Assembly (NCBI GenBank): GCA_963817635.1
Contig: CAWFPR010000008.1
Location: 20,842-84,841, forward strand
DNA: 64,000 bases
Source of the DNA: CAWFPR01 sp963817635
GTDB taxonomy: Bacteria; Acidobacteriota; Vicinamibacteria; Vicinamibacterales; 2-12-FULL-66-21
Direction: 5' to 3'
The notes under the pieces are model-generated. The model did no database searches, was not told where the DNA came from, and saw only the letters and a list, made by a program, of their open reading frames with translations. The number at the start of each line of letters is the position of its first letter. Within the stretch, counting starts at the first letter, position 1. This document shows, piece after piece, positions 7,667 through 15,441 of the stretch. The position numbers and the translations under genes are program-made.

Positions 7667-9139
7667 TTGCCACCAACGCGGCGTAGGGCGGTCTTGCAAT
7701 GGACGGCCCGCCTTGCGCTGGCCGGCTCTGCCGGCTGGTTCGTCGGCCTCTACCTTTACATCGCGCTTTCGAGGATCACCTACCCGTACGAGCTGGAATG
7801 GATGGAAGGCGGCAGCCTGGAGCAGGTTGGACGCATCCTGGCCGGTCAGCCGCTCTACGTGAAGCCGTCGCTGGAGTTCATCCCCTACATCTACACGCCG
7901 GCCTACTTCTACGTGGCCGCCGCCGCGTCGTGGATCGGCGGCGCCGGATTCACGCCGTTGAGAGTCGTGTCCCTCCTGTCGTCGCTCTGCTGCTTCGCGC
8001 TTGTCTTCGCCCTCGTCCGTCACGAAAGCCGGAGCGGGCTCTACGGCCTGATAGCGGCGGGACTCTTCGCGGCCACGTTCAGGCTCGGCGGCGGCTGGTT
8101 CGACCTCGCGCGGGTGGACTCATTGTTCATGGCGCTGCTGCTCGGCGGCGTGCTGGCGCTCAGGCTGCGTCCGACGATTGCCGGGTCGGCGCTCGCGGCG
8201 ACGCTGTTCTTCCTGTCGTTCATGACAAAACAGCCCGCGGCCGTCCTGGCGGCCGCGATGGCCGCCGGCTGTCTTCCGATGCGGTCAGGGTGGGCCCGGC
8301 TGGCGTTCCCGGCGGTGTTTGCCGGCATGGCTGGTTTGGCTGTCGCCGGCTTCGATGCCGCCACCGCCGGGTGGTTTTGGTACTACGTCTTCAGGCTTCC
8401 GGCCGAGCACACGATCGAGCATCCGCTGCTGCTGGGCTTCTGGTCCCATGACGTGTTCCGGCCGCTGACGATCGCGGCGTTACTCACCGGCGTCTTCCTG
8501 TACCGCGTGGCCGCGCGGCGCGCGGGTGAGCTGTCGTTCTATCTGGCGCTCGTTGGCGGGCTGATCGGAATCGCCTGGCTGTCGCGGATCCATTCCGGGG
8601 GCTACGACAACGTGCTGATGCCGCTCCACGCGGCGCTCGCGATTGGCGGTGGGCTCGGCGTCGCATCCATGCGCGGGACCAGGTTCGAGTCAGCCGCGGC
8701 GCTCGCATGCCTGATCCAGTTCGGGTTGCTGGCCTATGCGCCCGCAAACCAGGTTCCGCCCGCGCGTGACCGTGAGGCCGGCGACCGGCTCGTCGCAACG
8801 ATCGCGGGATTCCAGGGCGACGTGTTCATCCCGATGCACGGCTACCTCGCGCAGCGCGCTGGAAAGCGCGCGTTCACCGGCGGAATGGCGTTCGACGATG
8901 TCCGCCGCGGGCGCGACGAGTCCATCATCCGTGACCTCGAGACCGAGGTGGGAACCTCGCTCAGTGAGGGCCGTTTCGACGCGGTTATCCTGGACGGTCC
9001 GGACTGGGGCTTTGCCGATGCAATCAACTCCGGGTACAAGTACCAGGGGCGCCTGTTCGATGACGCCACGCTCTTCATGCCAAGGACGGGCTTGCGGACC
9101 AGACCGCAGGAATTGTTCGTCGCCCGGAGCGGCGGGTGA
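7667..9139 (+). CDS. GT-C fold membrane glycosyltransferase (GT39/ArnT-like)
   Basis: A 490-residue polytopic membrane protein of the lipid-linked-sugar-dependent GT-C class. After helix 1 (about residues 13-34) comes the first periplasmic loop with YPYELEWMEGGSLEQVGRIL, the acidic loop expected to bind metal and lipid-phosphate sugar, followed by roughly nine more hydrophobic helices and a soluble C-terminal domain from about residue 370. The start is a TTG placed 4-5 bases after GGAGG (7657-7662); the nearby ATG at 7663 is out of frame. It overlaps the next gene by four bases (GTGA), so the two form a pair, probably adding sugars to lipids, proteins or exopolysaccharide. Confidence 0.75.
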   Translation: MPPTRRRAVLQWTARLALAGSAGWFVGLYLYIALSRITYPYELEWMEGGSLEQVGRILAGQPLYVKPSLEFIPYIYTPAYFYVAAAASWIGGAGFTPLRVVSLLSSLCCFALVFALVRHESRSGLYGLIAAGLFAATFRLGGGWFDLARVDSLFMALLLGGVLALRLRPTIAGSALAATLFFLSFMTKQPAAVLAAAMAAGCLPMRSGWARLAFPAVFAGMAGLAVAGFDAATAGWFWYYVFRLPAEHTIEHPLLLGFWSHDVFRPLTIAALLTGVFLYRVAARRAGELSFYLALVGGLIGIAWLSRIHSGGYDNVLMPLHAALAIGGGLGVASMRGTRFESAAALACLIQFGLLAYAPANQVPPARDREAGDRLVATIAGFQGDVFIPMHGYLAQRAGKRAFTGGMAFDDVRRGRDESIIRDLETEVGTSLSEGRFDAVILDGPDWGFADAINSGYKYQGRLFDDATLFMPRTGLRTRPQELFVARSGG

Positions 9140-10844
9140 GCGCCGGGCCGGTGCCAGCACCGGCGGCTCACCTCGGGCGCAGAATCTGGGGGCCGGCGGC
9201 GCTGCTTGCGGCGGCGTGGCTCCTCCTGTGGGGCATCTACATCTACAGGTCTCACTACCTCGCGCTGGCGACCCTGGTGCAGGATGACACCTATTACTAC
9301 CTGCTTCCGGCCTGGAACTTCTCCAGGGCCGGCTGGTTCACATTCGACGGCCTCACATCGGCGTACGGCTTCCAGCCGTTGTGGGAACTGTGTCTGGCCT
9401 CGGTTGCGATGGGGCTGCCGTCGCGCGAGGCCTTGCTGCGGTCGTCGCTCTTTCTCGGTGCTGTTTGCTATGCGCTGACCGCGGTCGGCGTCGCCAGGGC
9501 GGCAACCCTGCTCTGGTGCCGCGCGGGAAGGTCCGGCGGCGCGTGGGCCGCGGCCGTGGCCGCCATCGTCTTCTTGGTGAACACACCGGTACAGGCGTCC
9601 AACCTGACCGGGAAGGAAAACGCGCTGTACGGCTTGTTGTTCGTGCTGCTGCTGAACCTGGGTCTGAGCGAGCGCGTCGCGAGCCGGCCCAGGTTTCCGT
9701 TCCTGGCCGGAGGCCTGGCCGGGTTGATTCTGCTCGCGCGACTCACCCCGATGTCGCTTGCGGTTGTGGCAATCCAGCCGCTGATGCCGGCCTGGCGACG
9801 CTCGCGCGTCGCATTCACGGCGCGGTACGCGGCCGCCGCGACATTGGTCGTGGCGCCTTGGGCCGGGTATGCGATCGCGGCGTTCGGATCGCCGGTGCCG
9901 ACATCCGCGTTCGTCCGGACAGAGGGCCTGGGGGCATACCTTGCGAGTGGCGGGCCCGGTTTTCGAGGCTCGGCGCAGGTCGTGCTGGAGTATCTGAACG
10001 CGTGTGGCCGCTTCTCCCTCGGGCTTGCATCGCAGTTCTGGGATGCGCCTCACCAGCTCGACGGGCTGGGCCGGATCGCCGTGCCGCTTCTCGTGCTGAC
10101 AGGCCTCGCGTGGGTCGTCGTTGCGGCACCGCGGCGTTCCCAGGGCCAGGTCACGACGAACGAGCCGGACGCGTACGTAGTCGCGCTGCTGGGCGCCATT
10201 GTCGCGGCGTCCGCTGTCATCCCGATACTCCTCTCGCGGGACCCCGCGGACATGTACCTGACCGGCGGTGGTACATCGTGGAGCTGCCCGTGCTCGCGGC
10301 TCTTCTTGCCGGTGTCGGCGGCGGGGTGCTGGCGGCGTCGGTTCGGCGCGCGCCGGGCATCGTGCGGGCGTGGCTGGCGGCGCTCTTTTTCGCCTGGCTC
10401 TGGGGCGCGGCGGGTCAGACAGCGGCCCTGGGCAAGCCAAGCCTGATCTACACGGACCAGGGACGGTGGCAGGACGTGACGCTGCGCGCAACGCTCTGGA
10501 GCAATCGCGAGTTCCACCTGACTCGCGACGATCGCGTCGGCGCTTTCAGCGCGGGGCTTCTCGGGTGGTTCTCAACAGGGACTGTCGTGAATCTCGATGG
10601 GCTGGCCAACGACGAAGTGGCGCGCTCGACACGGGCGCACTGGTCCACGGACCGCTATTGCGCGTACCGTGGGATCCATGTCTACGTGGACGCCGTCGAT
10701 CCGGCACGTCTCTTCGAGCGGTATGCCGTCCACGTGACCTTCCCGAACAGCAGCCCGGAGTTCCCGATCTACTACGTTGCGGACATCGGCAACGCCCGGG
10801 GCGGAGCGAGCGGCGAAGGCACAGAGGGCGGGCGGGCGCCCTGA
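9136..10844 (+). CDS. GT-C membrane glycosyltransferase, frameshifted
   Basis: A second polytopic GT-C protein, about 569 residues once repaired. The first loop carries VQDDTYYYLLPAWNFSRAGW, with the acidic pair DD typical of dolichyl/undecaprenyl-sugar transferases. The frame breaks near 10270: before it the protein reads RDPADMYLT, after it RWYIVELPVLAALL in another frame, as if one base were missing. The distal frame continues to a soluble C-terminal domain ending at 10844. The GTG start overlaps the upstream stop. Whether the break is biological or a consensus error cannot be decided here. The gene probably acts with its upstream partner in surface glycosylation. Confidence 0.7.
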
Positions 10845-10878
10845 CGCGCGCGGCGTGATACGGCCTCAACCACTGCGT

Positions 10879-11107
10879 GCGAGGCCTGGAGGTCCTGTAT
10901 CCGCGGTGTGCCGGGTTGGATGTGCACGCCAAAACGGTCGTGGGGTGCGTACGGATCACCGCAGGGGCGACCGTCCGCTATGAACGGCGCTCGGTCTCGA
11001 CCAGGCTCGCTCCCCAGTCTTCAACTCGAGGGCCAGGGATATGGAACATGCAGGCGCCTTCGGTCACGCCTTCCAGAGGGGCACGGCTCGGGAGCGGCGA
11101 ATCGCCG
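10879..11107 (+). repeat. 229-bp repeat, copy 2: IS110 transposase head overlapping vapC end
   Basis: Near-identical to 6868-7097. Here the IS110 start is in one frame (VLYPRCAGLDVHAKTVVGCV then RITAGATVRYERRSVST) but stops resembling a transposase after about 45 residues, so the element is truncated. Its right end overlaps the last 44 bases of the toxin gene on the minus strand. The two copies lie in direct orientation on either side of the GT-C pair, about 4 kb apart. Confidence 0.7.
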
Positions 11108-11465
11108 CGTCTCGAGTGGCCAGCGGGAGCGAATGCGCTCTTGCCGTCGCGACAATCAGCCTGTCGGCCGGATCGCCATGGAACGAGGCCGGCAGCGCGT
11201 CGAGGGCCATCACCACCTGCGTATCGAGCGGCAAGACTCGAAGCATCCGTTCGTCGGCGGCCTGCTCGAGCCAGTCCGCAAACGAGAACGGTACCTCGAG
11301 GCGGCCCTTGCGGTGGAGCATCTGCGCTTCCCAGAGACTGATCGCCGACAGGCACACGTCGCGGCGCGCGGCCAGCGCGTCGAGCGCGTCGCGCTCGCGA
11401 CGCGACAACGGCGAGCGGGGCGTCAGCCACCATACCCAGACGTGGGTGTCGAGCAGCACCGTCAC
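11064..11465 (-). CDS. vapC: PIN-domain toxin ribonuclease (VapC family)
   Basis: A 133-residue type II toxin, predicted Mg2+-dependent RNase. Acidic active-site residues are in the expected places: Asp in LLDTHVW (residue 6), Glu in LWEAQ (about residue 46), Asp in FHGDPADRLIVATA (about 97-100). Length and the C-terminal LPLATRDAAIRRSR are normal for the 'LDTHVWLW' PIN subgroup. It starts four bases inside the end of the antitoxin gene, the usual order. The last 44 bases lie within the 230-bp duplicated segment, so the tail exists twice in the window but only this copy has the complete gene. Confidence 0.92.
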   Translation of the reverse strand: MTVLLDTHVWVWWLTPRSPLSRRERDALDALAARRDVCLSAISLWEAQMLHRKGRLEVPFSFADWLEQAADERMLRVLPLDTQVVMALDALPASFHGDPADRLIVATARAHSLPLATRDAAIRRSRAVPLWKA

Positions 11466-11707
11466 CGAAGGGCCTCGAACTCCTCGTCTGTCACCATCGA
11501 CTCCGAAGGCTTCGCCAGTAACCGGCCTCCCGCCGCGCGCAGCCGCTTCCAGATTGGCTGGTCCGCGACGGACTGTGGCGGTCCCGGCCGGCGCAGCTGG
11601 GCAACCACCCGGCCCCGGCGCGTGATCGTCACCGGCGCGCCGGTGCGCTCGACCTGGCGGATGATCTTCAGGCAGCGTTGTTTGAAGTCGGTGACTGAAA
11701 TGTCCAT
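11462..11707 (-). CDS. Phd/YefM-type antitoxin
   Basis: An 81-residue partner of the PIN toxin. The N terminus, MDISVTDFKQRCLKIIRQVE and then TGAPVTITRRGRVVAQL, is the Phd/YefM DNA-binding fold; the C-terminal half should be the toxin-neutralising tail. By family it represses its own promoter. The putative start of transcription falls on or next to the ATG, so the message may lack a leader (see the promoter entry). The overlap of four bases with vapC supports co-translation. Confidence 0.9.
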   Translation of the reverse strand: MDISVTDFKQRCLKIIRQVERTGAPVTITRRGRVVAQLRRPGPPQSVADQPIWKRLRAAGGRLLAKPSESMVTDEEFEALR

Positions 11708-11713
11708 TTCAGG

Positions 11714-11742
11714 AGTTTAGATGTACATTTTTGGATTGGCAA
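11714..11742 (-). promoter_or_regulatory. vapBC promoter with ATGTACAT palindrome in the spacer
   Basis: On the minus strand, -35 TTGCCA (11742-11737), a 17-base spacer and -10 TAAACT (11719-11714). The spacer contains the palindrome ATGTACAT at 11721-11728, a natural site for antitoxin autoregulation. Initiation 6-7 bases after the -10 would fall at the antitoxin ATG (11707), so translation would be leaderless; no Shine-Dalgarno is visible. This is sequence reading only. Confidence 0.5.
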
Positions 11743-11911
11743 GCCCCACGCCCCGTCTACATTCGAAGGCCGGGAAGCCCAGCGCGCGGGCCACGGGATG
11801 CGAAGATTGCGCTGACCCCAAGGCGTTGCAGCAGGGCGCCCGGCTCAGCGGCAGCACGGTGGAACGGGTATGATACGCGCGGAATCATGACCGCCCCGAT
11901 GCTCGGCGGCG

Positions 11912-11967
11912 GTCCGCTCGATCGTCGCCTGGCGCGCGGGCGTTCCTCGACAGGCGCTCGTCTCCGA
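11912..11967 (+). repeat. 56-bp dispersed repeat, copy 1
   Basis: Matches 15376-15431 at 52 of 56 positions. Each copy lies about 37 bases after an ATG that itself follows a -10-like hexamer by 12 bases: TATGAT at 11869-11874 here. The rest of the 11743-12071 interval holds no gene I can support; a possible 18-codon minus-strand frame (11985-12041) is too short to defend. See the finding on this element. Confidence 0.55.
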
Positions 11968-12071
11968 ACTGGCCACGAGCGGATTCAGGCGGCGCCCATC
12001 ACGGCGATGATCGCGAGCAGCGCGACGCGACCCACCACCATCGTCTACCTCCCGCGGTGGAAGGCGACAAG

Positions 12072-12584
12072 CTACTTGCCGAGGTCGCAGCTACCTGTCG
12101 AGGCCACGTAGACGAGGCGAACGGGGGAATGCGCTCGGTCGAGCAGCGCGCCAATTGCGGCATAGGCTCCAATGCCGACCGCGACGCATGGAAGATCCCG
12201 CTTCTTGTTGTTGCAGGCATTCCAGGCGGGCACCGCGGCCAGGATGCCCCCGATGATCGCGCCGCTTGCCACTGAGTCGCGGTCCGTCTCGATCCGCTCG
12301 ACCGACTCGCACGCGAACGCGGACTCCTCGTGGCCACGTCGGATCACAAGCTCAAAGGACGACACCCTGCTCAACTTCCCGGTGAGCACCTGGCCGCCGA
12401 CGCTGATGCGCAGCCGGTCGCCCGGGTGGATACGCTCGCCGAGCGCGGCGAACGTCGCGGTTTTGGGGTGGCGGGGCGCCGGGGGCACCCCGGGATGCTG
12501 CGAAGACCTCCGCGCCACGGGTGGGGCGCACGCCGCGGCGACAAGCATCGCCAAGGAGACGGCGCACACGACGATCTGTCGCAC
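12072..12584 (-). CDS. Hypothetical lipoprotein with glycine-rich membrane segment
   Basis: A 170-residue exported protein of unknown function. It begins with GTG, has a short basic start, a hydrophobic stretch and the lipobox LVAAAC, so Cys19 is probably the lipidated residue. A middle part, IHPGDRLRISVGGQVLTGKL, resembles small SH3-like beta domains seen in proteins that bind or set membrane context. A glycine/alanine segment (SGAIIGGILAAVPAW) near residue 110 could insert in a membrane, and four more cysteines follow. No neighbours suggest a role, and no strong RBS is visible. Confidence 0.6.
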   Translation of the reverse strand: MRQIVVCAVSLAMLVAAACAPPVARRSSQHPGVPPAPRHPKTATFAALGERIHPGDRLRISVGGQVLTGKLSRVSSFELVIRRGHEESAFACESVERIETDRDSVASGAIIGGILAAVPAWNACNNKKRDLPCVAVGIGAYAAIGALLDRAHSPVRLVYVASTGSCDLGK

Positions 12585-12782
12585 GACGCAGCCACGATAC
12601 CGGCCTGAACGCCTCCAAGTCGTGAGTGACGGCTGAGAAGCAGTGAAGAACTGCTGAATGAGTCGATCTGGGCTTCGGGGGGGAGAAGCGCCAGTCGGGC
12701 GGTGCCAATCCGCGCCGTTGTGCGGCTTGGGTCCGGTGCGCGGGGCTTGGGTCTGAGAACGGCGCTTATGTCGCCGACTTTG

Positions 12783-12814
12783 AGGGACGATGTCGCATTC
12801 GTGGCGTCGTCCCT
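12783..12814. other. 12-bp stem-loop in gene-free leader
   Basis: Arms 12783-12794 (AGGGACGATGTC) and 12803-12814 (GGCGTCGTCCCT) pair along 12 positions with two G-U pairs around an eight-base loop; TTCGTTT follows. It lies in the 323-base gap before the TMTC-like gene. It could end a small RNA, act as a leader structure, or serve as a terminator read from the other side. No gene is visible elsewhere in the gap. Confidence 0.4.
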
Positions 12815-12907
12815 TTCGTTTGTACGCTCGAAGGCGTTACGATGGGGCGTTTCGGCTGGCACCGGCAGCCGCGCCTTCATCGTTCACTTCTACGCTCGTC
12901 AATCGCC

Positions 12908-15129
12908 ATGGCAGGAGTCCACGCAGCGCGCTCGGGTAGTGCCACGAGCCGACCGTCCTCCGAGACGAGCGGAACACACCCCGTGTTGTTGTTCATCGCG
13001 CTGCTGACCACGACCCTCGTGGCCTACGCGCCCGTGTGGAATGGCGGCATTCTCTGGGACGATCGGGCGCACCTGACGCGCATCGATCTGCAATCGATCG
13101 GGGGACTGGGCCGCATCTGGTTCGATCTGGGTGCGACGCAGCAGGTACTATCCGGTCCTTCACACAGGGTTCTGGTTGATGGCACGCGTTGCCGGGAGTG
13201 CGCTGTGGCCGTACCATCTCCTGAATATCCTCCTGCATGCGACGTCAGCATTCCTCGTTGCGCGCGTAGTCGATCGCCTTGGCATCCGTGGTGGCTGGCT
13301 TGCCGCCGGTGTGTTCGCGCTGCATCCCATGCAGGTGGAGTCGGTCGCTTGGATTTCAGAGCTCAAGAACACCTTGTCCGGCGTTCTTTACCTGGGCGGC
13401 GTACTCCTGTACCTCGGATTCGACAGCAGCCGGAGTCGACGGCAGTACGCCGCAGCGCTCCTTCTCTTCACTCTTGCGGTTCTGTCCAAGTCAGTGACGG
13501 TGACACTGCCGGCGGCGCTGCTCGTCATTCTGTGGTACCGACGCGGTCATCTTCATTGGAGGCGAGATACCCTGCCGTTAGTGCCCTTCTTCCTGGTCGG
13601 CGTGATCCTGGGGCTGTTGACGGTCTGGGTCGAATACAGTCTCGTTGGCGCGCGAAATGAGTACTACCCGTATGGGGCCGTCGGGCGCATCCTGATCGCG
13701 GGACGGGCGACATGTTTCTACGTATGGCGACTCCTCGTGCCTGTGAACCTGTCGTTCATCTATCCGCGATGGACGATTGATCCTCTGTCGCCCGCGCAAT
13801 ACGTCTATCCGGTATTGGTCGCGGTCGTTTTCGCGCTCGCGTGGTCGTTGCGCCATCGGACGCGGGCGCCGCTGGCTGCGCTGCTGTTCTTCTCCATTAC
13901 GCTTGCGCCGGCTATCGGCTTTGTGAACGTGTACCCCTTCCGGGTACTCGTTCGTCGCGAATCACTTTGTGTACCTGGCGGCGCTTGGTCCCATCGTCTT
14001 GCTGTCCGCGGTACCCGGGTTCCGGTTCGTGCCGCACCGAGTTCGAGGTCTTCCAGGCGCCCTCGTCATCGGGCTTCTCGGCGTTCTCACGTGGCACGAA
14101 AGTGCAACATACCGTGACGCCGAGACGCTGTATCGCGTCACCATCACCAGAGATCCCGGCTCGTGGATGGCGCATACCAATCTGGGCGCTCTCCTGTTGG
14201 AGCAGGGGTCTGTGGCGCTGCCGGAGGCGATGACGCAGTTCCGGGAAGCGCTCTACGCGAAGCCCGATCTCGTTGAGGCGCGGTACAACCTGGGGGTGGC
14301 GCTGCGGCTGTCGGGGCAAGTTCGCGAGGCGGAACGCGAGTATCGTGAAGCCCTGACGATCGATCCCCGTCACAAGAAGGCCTCAACCGATCTCGCGCTT
14401 CTGCTGTCCGCACAGGGGCGGTGGCGAGAGAGCGAGCCTCTTCTCCGGAGCGCACTCGCGAACTCGCCGGAGGACGCGAACCTCCACAACAGTCTCGGTA
14501 CCGTTCTCGCCAGCCTCGGGGACCGCGCCGGTGCGCTGTCGGAGTTCACGGCAGCGGTGCGGCTGATTCCCGCCGATCGCGACGCGTATCTGAATATCGC
14601 GAGCCTCTTTGCAGCGTCCGGCCATCCAGAGGACGCCATGCCCTGGCTGGACCGAGGCATCGGCGCCTTGCCGGGCGACGCTGCGATGCACGCCGCGCGG
14701 GCGGATGCGCTGGCTGCCGGCGGCAGAACCGCCGAGGCGATCGCCGAGTACTCCAACGCGATCCGTCTCGATCCCTCGCAGCCGAAACCGTACAACAACC
14801 TGGGCGTTGTATGCGCAGAGTCCGGCCGGCATGAGGAGGCGTTGGCCGCATTCGCACTTGCCCTGCGCCTGGATCCGAATTACGCCGAGGCTATCGTGAA
14901 TCGTGGGCTGTCGCTGGCGGCTGTGAACCGAACGACGGAGGCGATAGAAGCGTTCGAGCGGGCAGTCCAGATTTCCCCGTCTGATGCCGAGAGTCGCGTC
15001 AACCTGGCCGTGCTCCTTCTTCGGGAGGGGCGACGCCATGATGCCGCCGAACAACTGAAGACGGTGCTGAGTTCGGAGCCGCATAACCGCGTCGCGCGTC
15101 GCCTGCTCCGCCTGGCTGGCGGCGGCTGA
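12908..15129 (+). CDS. TMTC-like membrane glycosyltransferase with C-terminal TPR repeats, two frameshifts
   Basis: About 739 residues after repair. The N-terminal half is a polytopic GT-C domain with the typical loop VWNGGILWDDRAHL and later YYPVLHTGFWLMARV; the second half is a row of about eight to nine tetratricopeptide repeats (for example NLGALLLEQG, NLGVALRLSG, NSLGTVLASLG, NNLGVVCAESG). Two single extra bases break the frame: one near 13145 (CAGGTAC) and one near 13944 (CGGGTAC). Removing one G at each gives continuous protein (GATQQ-YYPVLH and YPFR-YSFVANHFVYLAALGP). Related proteins transfer mannose to exported proteins in eukaryotes; the bacterial role is unproved. The start is uncertain; an ATG at 12842 is also possible. 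Confidence 0.7.
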
Positions 15130-15187
15130 GACCTCCGATCGAAATCGAGCAACTAGCTTGCCCGTGGTGATTGGAACTGCTAACTCC

Positions 15188-15226
15188 GGCCCAGACCAAG
15201 TTGATTATTCAATTCTGATCTGGGCC
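15188..15226. other. 39-bp imperfect palindrome downstream of the TPR gene
   Basis: Outer arms GGCCCAGA (15188-15195) and TCTGGGCC (15219-15226) pair perfectly; inner arms TTGA and TCAA pair around TTAT. The centre is A+T-rich, unlike the surroundings. It lies 58 bases after the stop of the TMTC-like gene and could be a terminator lacking a T-tract or a protein-binding palindrome. Confidence 0.35.
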
Positions 15227-15375
15227 GTACCAGGCTGCCGTAGAGCCGTTCGAGAAAAGGCAGCACCGGCGGTTGGGGCGCGACACACTGGAGCGGGTCA
15301 CACGGCTGCCGATGAGCTGGCCCGGCCATAGTCTATAATTGGCGGCCTCGATGAGTCTGGCTCCGGGGAGCGGTT

Positions 15376-15431
15376 GTCCGCTCGAGCGTCGCCTGGCGCG
15401 CGGGCGTTCCTCGATACGCGCTCATCTCCGA
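15376..15431 (+). repeat. 56-bp dispersed repeat, copy 2
   Basis: Second copy of the element at 11912-11967. A -10-like TATAAT lies at 15334-15339 and an ATG 12 bases after it, the same spacing as in copy 1. This copy ends 10 bases before the ATG of the Asp-box protein gene and carries the GAGG that would serve as its ribosome binding site, so it may be part of that gene's 5' leader. Confidence 0.55.
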
Positions 15432-15441
15432 GGTCTCATAG

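Noticed and set aside
7667..10844. A composite transposon carrying the glycosyltransferase pair
   Set aside because: The flanking 230-bp units contain only the start of an IS110 gene and no defined ends or target duplication, so transposition as a unit cannot be claimed.
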